Origin: Desmodus rotundus
Lineage: Eukaryota > Chordata > Mammalia > Chiroptera > Phyllostomidae
DNA length: 64,000 nucleotides
Direction of reading: 5' to 3'
Assembly: GCF_022682495.2 (NCBI RefSeq)
Contig: NC_071391.1
Location: 39,098,498-39,162,497 of the forward strand
In this document: positions 21,301 to 33,300 of the stretch, one piece after another
Layout: every line of letters begins with the position of its first letter
Numbering within the stretch: the first letter of the stretch is position 1
Notes under the pieces: model-generated
Databases searched by the model: none
Seen by the model: the letters and a program-made list of their open reading frames with translations, nothing else
Told to the model about the DNA's origin: nothing
Made by a program: the position numbers and the translations under genes

Positions 21301-24300
21301 CCAATTTGTACTTCTTAACCCCCTCACCTCTCCACCCATTCCCCCGCTTGCCCTCCCATCTGGCAACCATCAAAATCCTCTCCATATCCATGATTCCGTC
21401 TCCGTTCGTGTTCACTTAGTTTGTTTTTTAGCTTTGATTGTTGATAGATACGTATTTATTGACATTTAATTGTTCATAGTTTGATCATCTTTTTCTTAAA
21501 TTAGTTTCTTTAATGTTTCATGTAATAATGGTTTGGTGATCATGAACTCCTTTAGTTTTTTTCTTGTCTGGGAAGCTCTTTATCTGCCCTTCAATTCTAA
21601 ATGATATTTTCTGGGTAGAGCAATCTTGGCTGTAGGTCCCTGCTTTTCATGACTGAATATTTCTTGCCAGTCCCTTCTGGCGTACAAAGTTTCTTTTGAC
21701 AAATCAGCTGACAATCTTATGGGGCCCCCCTGCAGCGAGCTAACTGTTTTTCTCTTGCTGTTTTTAAGAGTCTCTCCTTATCTTTTAACCTTTGGCATTT
21801 TAATTATGATGTGTCTTGGAGTGGGCCTCTTTGCATCCATCCTCTTTGGGACTATCTGTGCTTCCTGGACTTGCATGTCTATTTCCTTCACCAAATTAGG
21901 GGTGTTTTCTTTCATTATTTTTTTAGATAGATTTCCAATTTCTTACTCTTTCTCTTCTCCTTCTGCTATCCCTGTGATGAGAATGTTGTAACACTTGAAG
22001 TTGTTACAGAGGCTGCTTATGCTATCCTCGTTTTTTTGGATTCTTTCTTTTTCTTCTGGTTCTGATTGGTTGTTTTTTGCTTCCCTATGTTCTAAATCAT
22101 TGATTTGATTCTCAGCTTTAGCCACTCTTACTGTTTCCCTGTAAATTGTTCTTTATTTCAGTTAGTATATCCTTTGTTTCTGACTGGATCTTTTTTATGC
22201 TATTGAAGTCCTCACTAAGTTCCTTGAGCATCCTTATAACCAGTGTTTTACATTCTGTATCTGATAGCTTGCTTATCTCCATTTTTTTAATCCTTTTTCT
22301 GGAGTTTTGATCTGTTCTTTCATTTGGGCCATGTTTCTTTGCCTCCTCATTTTGGCAGCCTCCCTGTGTTTGTTTCTATGTATTAAGTACTGCTGCCATG
22401 ACTCCCAGTCTTGGTAGTGTGGCCTAATGTAGTAGGTGTTTTGTAGAGTCCAGTGGCACAGCCTCCCCTATGACCCAAGCTGGGAACTCAAGGTATTTAT
22501 TCAATGTGGGCTGAGTACACTCTCACGGTTGAACCTTGATTGCTGTTGGCAGATCACTGGGAGGTTTTACCCAGGCCAGTCAGCTGCAAGGATTGGCTGT
22601 GGCCACTGATCACCCACCTCCGCCTTCTGTGAAGGATCAGCTGTGCAGGAACAAGGTAGTGGTGCTCCAGTGTGGTCTGTAGCTGTCTACTGGGTGTGCA
22701 AGCTTTCGGGTTTCCCAGGTGATACAGGCCAAGGTCAGACCCCACCTGTATTCTGCCCGGGTCCACCCTGCATGAGCTACAAAGCAATCTGCAGAGGCTG
22801 CTACTTGTGCTGGGCTTGGAGGTTCCCAGGCAAAGCCATGCTTTGAACCTAGGCTGTCTGCTGCTAGTGCCAGGTCTGGGGCCATTTTGCAAGAGGTACA
22901 AGGGCTGGGGGCTCACTGAGGCTGGGTGTTGTTTGAGAAAGTTTCGGAAGTTGTGAAGGATGAGCCAAGACCAGCCATTCATATGGAAAAGCACTGTTAA
23001 CAACTTGGGTGAGCTGGTAAGTTGGGTGAAGTGGAGAGCCTCAAGGAATCCCCAGGGCAGGGCGAACAATGTTAGCCTGGTTGATGGAGTCTGCCAACTC
23101 TGTGGTTCTGTCGGGGTTGGTTTCAGAAAAGGAACAATTGCTTCTGCCAACCTTTCTGTCTGAAAGAAAGTTCTTCCCTGCTCTCACCTTGATGCCAGAC
23201 ACCTCTGTTCCTCCCTGTATGCCACCGGTGCCTTTCAAGCTGCTACCCTATTGCTGGAGCTCAGAGAGAGTGAGTCTGAGTAAGTTCATGTGTAGGTTCT
23301 TTAAAGGGAACTGTTTGGAACTCCAGAAGTTTCTTCTACTGACTCAATCCCTGCCTGTTTGTACAGCCAGAGGTTATGGGGACTTACCTTCTTGGCACTG
23401 GAACCCTGGCCTGGGGAGCCTGGTGAGGGGCTGGAACCCCTCGCTCTTGAGATATCCCTCCTGAATTTTTATCCACCATACCTGGATATGGGACCAGCCC
23501 GTACCCTGTCTCCATGTCGCTGCCCCTCCTACCAGTCTGGATGGATGTGGTTTCTTTAATTTTGTGATTGTTGGACTTTTCAACTTGATTTCTGCTGGTT
23601 CAAGTGATGGTTGTTTGCCGGGGTCCAGCCTTGGCGGGTCTTAGGGTCCCCGAAAGATGGACGGCTCAGGCAAAGAATGAGGGGTCGGACACCAAGTTTG
23701 ATGCTAGAGAATGGCCAGCCCTTGTGTGTCTGACCGAACTCTAAGAGTTTAATCAAGCTTTATAGGGATTTGTTACATGACATCAAAGGAACAGGTGCAT
23801 GGCATGATTTTTCAAGCAGAAAAGGTCTATACAGAAATACCAAGAAAATGTACAGGAAGTTCTACAGATTTATTCATACTAAACAAAGGTTATTTTGAAC
23901 AGGAGAGCTATCAATCAGGCAAGCACAATTAACTACATGTACAAAGTTTCAAATGGCTATTGATCATTTGATGTCTAACAAAGTTGACAGAATTTGGCAT
24001 AGGTCAAAAAGATACGCCAGACTAGACTGGTTATATGTGAACTATTAAAGGGCCTATATGGTTAGGTTTTCCAACTCAGCCATCTATCTTCCTGTCTAGG
24101 TTCTTTCTTTATGCACTTTGCAGGGGATGATCTTTGTATTTATTCCCTTAGGCTTAAGTCATAATAGTTCACCTATTTTCCTTGCTCTTTTACCCATCTA
24201 GTTCCATCAATTATTACTCCTGTCCAAGATTATATGGGGGGTTGTACCAAGGGGGATATCTAGTAAAATTTTTCTCCATTTTTCGGGAAGCTGTCCTGCC

Positions 24301-27300
24301 CATTGTCTAATATTAATCTTCCAATAGGTAGGGGAAGTAGGCTGCGGAGGGGTTATAAGGGACTTTTCCTCTATGGCCAAGAAGGCATTTTGTACAATTG
24401 CATTGGAATTCTGCAGATCAGTGGGCCCAAAATACAAGTGCTCAAAAATCCCACCACCTAGTAATAGCAAAGACAGACATGCAAGAAGAGATATACAGGG
24501 AGTCCAGCCACAGCTTCCTCTACCGTGCAGACGCATCTCACCCGTCCTGACTGTGTCAAGGGTCAGCTGTTGGTCGGCTCCCGACAGTTGTTCTATAGTT
24601 TCGTTGTAATTTTGATGTGGTTGTGTGAGGAGGCAGGCCATGTTTGCCTATGCCTCCATCTTGGCCAGAAGTAAAAATTAATTTCTTAAGTCTGGGGAAA
24701 TTGCCTGATATCATCAACTGTAAACAAGATGATGCCCAATCAGCTCTACAGGGCTGAGTATCAAATGACATAAACTTGTGTACTACTTTAAACCCCATAA
24801 ATGTAGGAGATGTGGCATTTATTTGCTCAGATTCTTGCTCTCTTGTTGGGTATTTTGTAGACCTGGAAAACTTGTATTTCCTAAGATGCTTTACTAACTA
24901 TTTGTTCCTCGTTTTGGGGAAAAACTGATCAGAGAAATTATTGAGGTTGTTTTTGTTTTGTTTTGTTTTTTCATTTTCTTCTTATATTTAGATTAACAAG
25001 GGCAGTGGCATTGTGGAAGCGTCGCGGATCATGAATTTGTACCAGTTTCTTCAGCTTTATAAAGACATCACAAGTCAGGCGGCAGGAGTTTTGGCACAGA
25101 GCTCCACCTCTGAAGACCCCGGTGAAAACTCATCATCGGTGACATCTTGTCAGGCTAGTCTTTGGATGGGAAGGTATACAAAACACAAGTACCATGTTTC
25201 TCTTATCTTCTTATGTGCAAGCGACTAAATCTCAAATATTTTTGCTGGTGCTCCTTGTGACGTCTTAAATCACATTACTTTTTGTCTCGTTTGATACAAC
25301 ATCCCAGATCAGCTTTTGGGTAATTCTGTGCATCAGGACACTGTTAGAGTGCGAAATTAAAGAAAAGCTGGAGCGGCTCACATCAGGTGGTGTTTCTGTC
25401 AACCCCGTTTCCGTGAGTCCGCTGTCCTCTCCACACGCTTGCACTTAATGACACAAGATCTGTAGTTAATACCCCTCTTATAATAGATATTTAGGTTCTT
25501 GGACAATCAAGCCCTGCCGGAAATTAGGTCTAAGAATGGCAAAATCATTCCAATTTCCTTAAAGGTCTGTAATTGGAGCACCGGAGTTGTAAGTATTGGC
25601 TGCAGCATTTGGCGGTGCACTCGAGAGTGAACACGTAGTTGATGTACGTATCGCATACAGCAGAAGGAAATGAAGTCTGCCAGGGGTTTCTGTGATGGTG
25701 CTTGTTTACTCAGGCCCAATACATTATTGTTCTGTCTAAACTTTCTTTTCCTTCTCTGGACTGCTTGTGGCATGTGAAAGCTCCCACCTGTTGCCATTTG
25801 AGAGCAGTTACCGTAGTTTAAATGGGTAAATGCCTCATTGGAATGCCTTACTTGGGTCCAGACATGTTGATATACTGTCTTACTGTCATACAGGGCAGAC
25901 AGCAGAAACCTGTGCTGACAGTGTCTTTTACCTTAAAGTTAAAGATATGTTTAATAAGAATTTCTCTTTTATTGTTCCAGTTGCATTATCTGGTCTATTC
26001 TTAACCAACTGGTTTCCAAATACTGTGTTTTAGTAAAATTGTATTTTCCGTTTATCGTTCTCTGGTTATCTGCAATGGGAGTGTTTGGTTTTCTAGGTTT
26101 GGGCTGTACAAATGTTACTGAAATGCCAAGTCAGTTTCAGAGCACTACAGGCAGCATTAAGGCTATCTTTCCTGTATTTTTTTAAGGTAATCAATCTTTC
26201 AAGGACAAATGTCTGATTTTCTGCTTTTTTTTCTCTGCCTCTTCAAAATGGTGATTATGTATACACAGTATTTTGCAAGCCAAGAATAGTATTCACCAGT
26301 ATATTTAAGCTCTATGGTAGCAAATGAAATGAAAATAATAATTTTTTCTTGTTGCAATCATCTTAATGAAGGAGATAAGCGCCCTCAAGACTAGAAAATT
26401 CGGTGTCGGATCAGGGTAGGGCTTCTTGCCTTTGTGTGTTCTTTCAGTGTTTTGTTTTTTTTTGTATACCCTGATCGTAGAAAACTAGACTTTTGAAGTT
26501 GAAGGGGATCTTAAGAGGTATTTTTTTTTGGTTCAGCCTTACATTTGATGTGTATTTCTATTAGTGGTTTACATTTATCGAGTACTTGTAGGATATTAGG
26601 CATTCTACTGAGCACTTTACATGTACAAACTCATTAAATCACATAGAAATTGGCCTGAGATTCACATTCTGGCCTGTCTGGCAATGCAGCCGTGCTGCCG
26701 TTATTACTGTCTGGTGCATGAAGATGCTGTACCTCGGCGCCTCCTCACCTTCAATAGTGGTTTGGAGGAGGCGCTTCAGATTTACCAAGCCTCCAGGTAG
26801 TGTCGCTGCTGCTGATTCATGAGTAACACTTTGAATAGTGAGACTCTACTGACGGCATTTAGCCAAGTGGTAGTCCAGCTTATACTTGAAACCTGCAGTT
26901 CCGTGGGACTCACAGCCTCAGAGAAGCAAGCCTTTTCTTACGCAGATGGTTCCGATTACTCCGACACCTTTCCTCTTGTGTTCTGTTCCTAGGATAGCCA
27001 AAATCGGGCTCTCCTGAGGCAGCACAGCGCAGACTCTAGAACCAAGTTGCCTGCGTTCAAATTCTGGCCATACTCCTGACTTTGAACAAGTTACTAAACT
27101 CTCTTTCCTTGGTTTTCTCATCTTTTAAAAGAAGATGATAACAATAGTATCTGCTTCATAGGACCCTTGAGGGAGTTAAGTGAGTTATATATATAAAATG
27201 CTTATAACAGAACCTGGCCCATACTAATATGTCTGTAGGAGTTATCTATCATGATTAGTAAATTACTACTGTAGTCTACTTATTTCAGTGGCAGTGCCTT

Positions 27301-30300
27301 TTGGAATTCCACCAAAACAATCTGTTCTCTTTTCCAGCCCTTCACAGATTGGAAAAGAGTAATAAAATTCCCACCGAGCCTCTGTTCTCCAGGATAAGCA
27401 TCCCCTGTTCCTCCGGCCATTGTTTATGAGTCTTCTCTGGGCCCCGGAGGCTTCCCTGGATGGTCTGTCGTGTGTCTTTCAGGTTAGGGAGCATAGACCT
27501 GAGGGCTGACACGTGGCAAGTAGAGCGAGACTCTCCTTCCTTCTTCTGGTCACTGCACGGCTAGGGGGTAGCGACACACCAAGTGACAGGTTCCATCGGC
27601 TGTTTCTGTGTCTCCTGCTCTTTCTTTTACCTCTGTCCAGAATGCTGCTCTTCACAGCTCTCTGCTCCTCGCTTTCCAAGTGTCCTTCAGAGAACTCTGT
27701 CACTCCTTACAGATTCAGTTACATTCTCCGCTGCTGACACCCAAGTCCACATTCTTAGATGTAAACTGTAAGCACCTCAGACACAGAGACCCCAGTTCAT
27801 CCGGGTCTGGCACAGTATGTAGCACCTAAAAGGCACTTAAACATTGAAATGAATATTATGTAGAAAAAAAAATACATTAGACCCATATCCCTCTAGGTTT
27901 TCATTCAGTTTCCCCATTTCAGCTCAGGAGCCACCCTAACAGAGCCGCCCTGTTAGTGAAGCATAACATTGAATCTCTTAGCACGTCCTGATGATTGGCT
28001 TTGGTGATGCCCCGGTTACCTCCTGAGTGGATCACTGAGATAAGGGTGTCACTGGTTTTCCTCCCTCTAGGCGGCCCCTCATGCTGCACTTCCAGGCAGT
28101 CTTCCTAGAGTCTTGCTTCCGTGGGGCTTTACTTTCCTCTTGATCAAACTCTGACTGTAGTTTGCCTGTCAGAACAAGCTTAAACTTTCCATCTTGACAA
28201 TCAAGGATCAGGTTATCTGTGCCATATTTAAGCAACCTTTTCTCTCCGCTTTCTTCCCGGAGCATCACACCAGGCTCCTGGTTGCATATACACACACAGT
28301 ATTTTTCCTACCTCCACAGCTCTGTATACTCACCTAGCATGTTCTTTGTCAAAATGCTATCGTTTTTCTACTTCATCTTTCCAACAAGTTTGAAATACAC
28401 TCATTTCCTCCTTCTCTACTTCGCACTTACTACCTGTAATGCACATTTGCTTATGTTCTGTGTTCAAATTGATGTATTGTAAAGTGATATCCCAATGTCT
28501 TATATGCAGTAGTATAGACAGCAGGGAATTAAAAACATGTTAGAGAAAGGTTCTACCCTTAAACTTATAGTCTAGTTGCTATACATTAAAACATTCAATT
28601 TTTGTGTAATTAAAAAAGTAATACATGCTTGATGAGGAAAACCTAAAAATTACAGAACAGCACAAAGGATAAAAGCAAATCAAAATCACTTTAAGAAATA
28701 TTTATTGAGAACCAAAGACAGATTCCCTTTATTCAAAGAGCTTACAGTTTATGGATAAGCCCACCAATAAACAGCCAACTGAAATACAGTATTTTAGTTC
28801 TTCAATTGAGGCAAATGTTGGTTTTGACAGCAGGGAGATGATCTTTTGGGCTGAGTGGCTGAGGCTGGAGTTTATTGAACTCACAGAGGTATCCCAAGAA
28901 AGGGAAGCAGCACATGCAGAGGCACTGGGCTCACTCAGGGCACCCGAAACTGTAGCGGGAGTGGAGGAATCGATGTCTCTCTTCTTCCCAAGATGAAAAA
29001 GCTCTTTGAGGACAGAGACTTTGCTTTCTTCCTCCTTTGTATTTCCTCTAGCACCCAGTAGTTGAGACGAAGCAATTTTTTCATTTGTGTGTGCTCATTA
29101 TCAGCGTCAGCACAGGAAGGCCCTGATGGCAAGGTCCATGTACGAGAGAGCTTTGGGTCCTGCATGGTGAATAAATTGTATATTGGTTGAACTCATTTAT
29201 ATTTATATGATTTAAATCGGCTAAGTTGTGAAAAGAAAGACCTGCATATTTCCAGTTTTTGTCCATATTTTCTTTTAGCCATTGCAGAATGTATCTTATC
29301 CAGTCTTTCTGTATAAAATTTGCCCCTTACTACTTCTTCCCTAATATAATTGCCTTCCCTGAAAGGTATGTTGATTTAGTCTGATATTGCATGTCATTTG
29401 CTTTATCTGAGGGCACATAGATATGTGATAATGCTTTTTAAGTCAGTGGAAATCAAGTTTAAACTGTAAAGACAGCAAAGTGTTGCTCCAGCTCCGCTTC
29501 CCCGTTGCAGGGTGAAGCAGCTGACTGATGAGGAGGAGTGCTGTATCTGTATGGATGGCCGAGCCGACCACATCTTGCCTTGTGCTCACAGCTTTTGTCA
29601 GAAGTGCATTGATAAATGGTAAGTTACCCGCTATCTTCATAGGATAGGCAGAGGTCAAATGGGAGTGTATAAATGAATAAACTCCAAAAAAATACAAAAA
29701 TACTGTAGTTAAGAATAAGAGATTTTGTTCTTAGTACTTTGAATTATTTATTTATTTATATATTTATTTTCAGAGAGAGAGGAAGGGAAGGAGAAAGACA
29801 GGGAGAGAAACATCAATGTGTGGTTACCTCTTGCGTGCCCCCTACGGGGATTGGGAGGACCTGACCTGCAACCCAGGCATGTGCCCTGACTGGGAATCGA
29901 ACCAGCAACCCTTTGGTTCGCAGGCCCACGCTCAACCCTCTGAGCTACACCAGCCAGGGCAGTACTTTGAATTTTATGGCATACTTCCAAATGGTTAAAA
30001 ATATATATGTGAGGATATATTTTCGTTTTGGCAGTTTACTTTTGCTTAAGGAGATTTGTGCCTGGCTTGAGTCTAGAATCACATGCTTCCCTTTTTCTTA
30101 CGTCTGCATATTTCCTTTCTATATGATTAGTGGAAATAATATGAACCCCCGCATAATTGGGCCTGGAGGGAACTTGAGAGATCAGCTAGTCAAGCTCATT
30201 ATTTCACAAAATAAGAATCGCATCTAGGATAATTTATCATTGGTGTCCAGTAAACTGCGTATATTTAAAGTACAGTTGGATAGTTTTGACACGTGGACAC

Positions 30301-33300
30301 GCACGAAAGCCGTCCTGACAGTACAGACCACGGTCAAGTCCAGCAGCCCACAGAGCTGCCTGTGCCCCGTGGCAGAGCCTCCTTCCCACGCCTTTCGCCC
30401 CATGCCCAGGCATCTGCTGCTCTACTCTCTGCCACTCTAAAATAGTTTGGGTTTTCCAGAGTTTTTATAACTGAAATCATACAATATATACTCTACTTTT
30501 GTCTGGCTTCTTTCTTTCAACATAATTATTTTGAGATTTACCCATGTTGTATCAGTAGTTCCTTTTTATTACTGAATAGTATTCATTGTATGGATGTATC
30601 ACAGCTTATTAATCCATTCACCTGTTGATGGACGTTGGGTTGTTTCCAATTTTTGGCTATTACAAATAAAGCCTTTTTTTAAACTTTGTATTTTTTTTTA
30701 ATTTTGACAATGTTCCATTTATTTTGCTAAAATAAATGGAAATTCAGTCTCCAAATTTAGAAGTTAAAAACACTACTTTTCTCCAGAACCTGCCCATCTA
30801 TCCAAAAGTATAAAATCTAGATCTCTTCAAATACCAAGCGAAAGACAGTTATCCTTATAATGACATATATATTTTATAAAAATAAAACAGTATTACAAAA
30901 AACCACTTTCATACATGCAATAAAACGCAATAATTTTGACAAATTTTTACAGCCATGTGACCAGCATGACAATCAACATACAGAACATTTCCCTCTCCCC
31001 AGAAAGTTTAGGGCCTGTGACAAAGTCAGTAACAGGAATCGGAAATCTTTGCATATATTATAGTTGGTAGGAAAGTCGCAGATACTTTTTATCACATTAC
31101 GTAGAGTAAATATCGTTTACTATCATCACTACTTTGAAATCATGGCAGTTTTCAAATTCACCAGAATACATTTACAAGTAAAGCTTTTATATACATTTGT
31201 GGGAAAGTCATTTTATGGACATACATTTTGTGTTTTTTTTCTTGGGTAAATAAATACCTAGAAGTGGAATGGCTGGATCACATGATAGGCATACTCGTAT
31301 GTTTAACTTTTTAAGGAACTGCCAACTGTTTTCCAGAGTAGCTGCACCATTTTACACTGCCGCCAGCGGTGCGGGAGAGTTGCAATTGCTCCACAAGCTT
31401 GTCAGTGCGGGCATGGGCAGTCCTTTCGGCTTTCACCATTCCTTACTGCGTAGTGGTGTCTCATTGCGATTTTCCTTTGCATTTCCCTGCTGACTGGTGA
31501 TGTTGAGCATCTGTTCATGTGCTAATTTACCATCTGTGTGTCTTCTTTGGTGAAGTGTCATTCAAAGTTCAAGAGCTCTTTCTATGTTATTGATATATAC
31601 CCTTTATTAGATATATGATTTACAAATACTTTCTCCCACTCTGTTATTTGCCTTCTCATTCTCTCCGAATGTCTTTCAAAGAGTAGAAGTTTTTAATTTT
31701 GACGAGGTTCAATATATCCGTTTGTGGTTTATGGAGAGTGATCTTAATGTCCTATCTAAGAAATCTTTGTCTGTCTCCTGAAAGCTTTATTGTTTTTAGG
31801 TTTTACATTTGGGCCTATGACCCACTTTGAGTTAATTTTTTAATGTAGTGTGAGGTATCAATCAAAATTCTTTTTCTGCATATGGCTCCAACTTCTCCAG
31901 CACACTTTGTTGAAAAGACTATCTTCAGTAAATTGCCTCTGTCCTTTGTTGAAAAGCATTTGTTCAACTACATGTGGGTATATTTCTGGGTTCTGTTCTC
32001 TTCCATTGATCTATTTGTCTATTTCACAGTACCACAGTATCTTGATTATTATCTAGCTTTTAAAATCAGGAAGTTCATTCTCAAGTTTTGTTCTTCTTTT
32101 TCAAAGTTGTTTTGGCTGTTCCAGGTCTTTTGAATTTCAATAAGAGTTTTAAAATCAACTTGTCAGTGTCTACAAAAAAAGCTACAAGGATTTTGATTGG
32201 GATAGGAGATCAGTTCAGAGAGTGTTAACTTATTATCACTACCCAGTCTTCCAATCCACAAACACTGTATGTTTTCTCCATTTGCTTAAGTCTTGTTTAG
32301 TTTCTCTTATCAATTTCTGTAGTGCTCAGTGTTGCTTATCTTTGACAGATTACCCTACATACTTTATATTTCTTATGCTATTTTAAATGGTATTTTTAAA
32401 TTTGAGTGTATGATTATTTGTTGCTAGTATATAAAAATATAATAGGTTTTTGTGTTTCAGTTCTTATATTCTGCAATCTTATTAAACTCATTTATTAGTT
32501 TGATAGCTTTTTTTGTAGATTGCTTAGGATTTTCTTGAATGTCTGAACATCATTTTTCAAAAATGTTTTTTCTGGATATAGAATTCTAGACTGATAGTAT
32601 TTTTTTTCAGTACTTAAAGATGTTGCTTCATTCTCATTTTTCTTGCATTGTTTCCTATCAGAAATCTCTCTTCCTTATCTTTTTTCCTGTGTGGGTATTG
32701 TACCCTTTTTCCCTCTGGTTGCTTCTATGGTGTTTGTTGTTGTTTTAATTTGAACTGGCTTTGATCAGTTTGATTATGATGTGCCTCGTAGTAGTTTTCT
32801 TCACACTCCTTGTTCTTTGGGTTCATCAAGTTCTTCGGATTTGTAGGTTTATGGTATCATCAGTTTTGGAAGTATTTTAACCATTATTTCTCAAATATTT
32901 TTTTCCTTTCTCTCCGCTTTCCTTCTGGGACTGCAGCTACACATGTGAGACCACTTGAAGTTGTCCCGCAGTCCACGGATGCTGTTGTCCTTTTTAAAAT
33001 ACTTTTAGTCATTTTCTCTGTGTTTTATTTTGGATAGCTAATAGTGTTGTGTCTTTTCAAATCACCGATCTTTTTTTCTCAATGTCTAACTTGCCATTAA
33101 TTCCCATCCAGTGTGTTTTTTTACTGCAGACATGGTATTTTCATCTCTACAACTTCTTTAAAATTTTAAATATCTTCTATGTCTCTCCTCAGCGTGTTTG
33201 ATCTTACCGCTAGTGTTTTTTTGTATATGGAATATGGGTATCATAACCTTTAATTTTCTCCTCTGCTAATTCTAACGTCTGTGTCAGTTTTGGATTGGTT

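Larger units (their letters stand above)
21103..24680 (-). mobile_element. half-LINE (HAL1-like L1 without ORF2), copy 2, interrupted
   Basis: Same antisense layout as copy 1: 3' UTR and A-rich tail at the left, a decayed L1 ORF1 (about 22,330-21,550, with ORF1-like peptide [14 protein letters not shown]), then a long 5' UTR to about 24,680 ending near CCATCTTGGCC. No ORF2 is present. A class II LTR is inserted in the 5' UTR at 23,616-24,586. The 198-codon frame at 22,554-23,150 lies wholly in the 5' UTR and is not a known protein. Outer edges are approximate because no clear target duplication was found. Confidence 0.7.
18461..24991 (+). other. RNF141: RNF141 intron 3, repeat-rich
   Basis: Holds a 5S rRNA retropseudogene (18,913-18,960), an L2 (19,490-19,790), a VES SINE (20,852-21,045) and a half-LINE (21,103-24,680) split by a class II LTR (23,616-24,586). 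Several long frames here belong to these elements, not to host genes. Confidence 0.75.
25174..29510 (+). other. RNF141: RNF141 intron 4
   Basis: Holds MIR pieces (about 26,565-26,650 and 27,020-27,260) and L2 pieces (about 27,380-27,860 and 28,985-29,060). No additional exon recognised. Confidence 0.55.

Noticed and set aside
22554..23150. 198-codon frame on the - strand
   Set aside because: Lies entirely in the half-LINE 5' UTR, has no recognisable domain, and is not preserved in copy 1.
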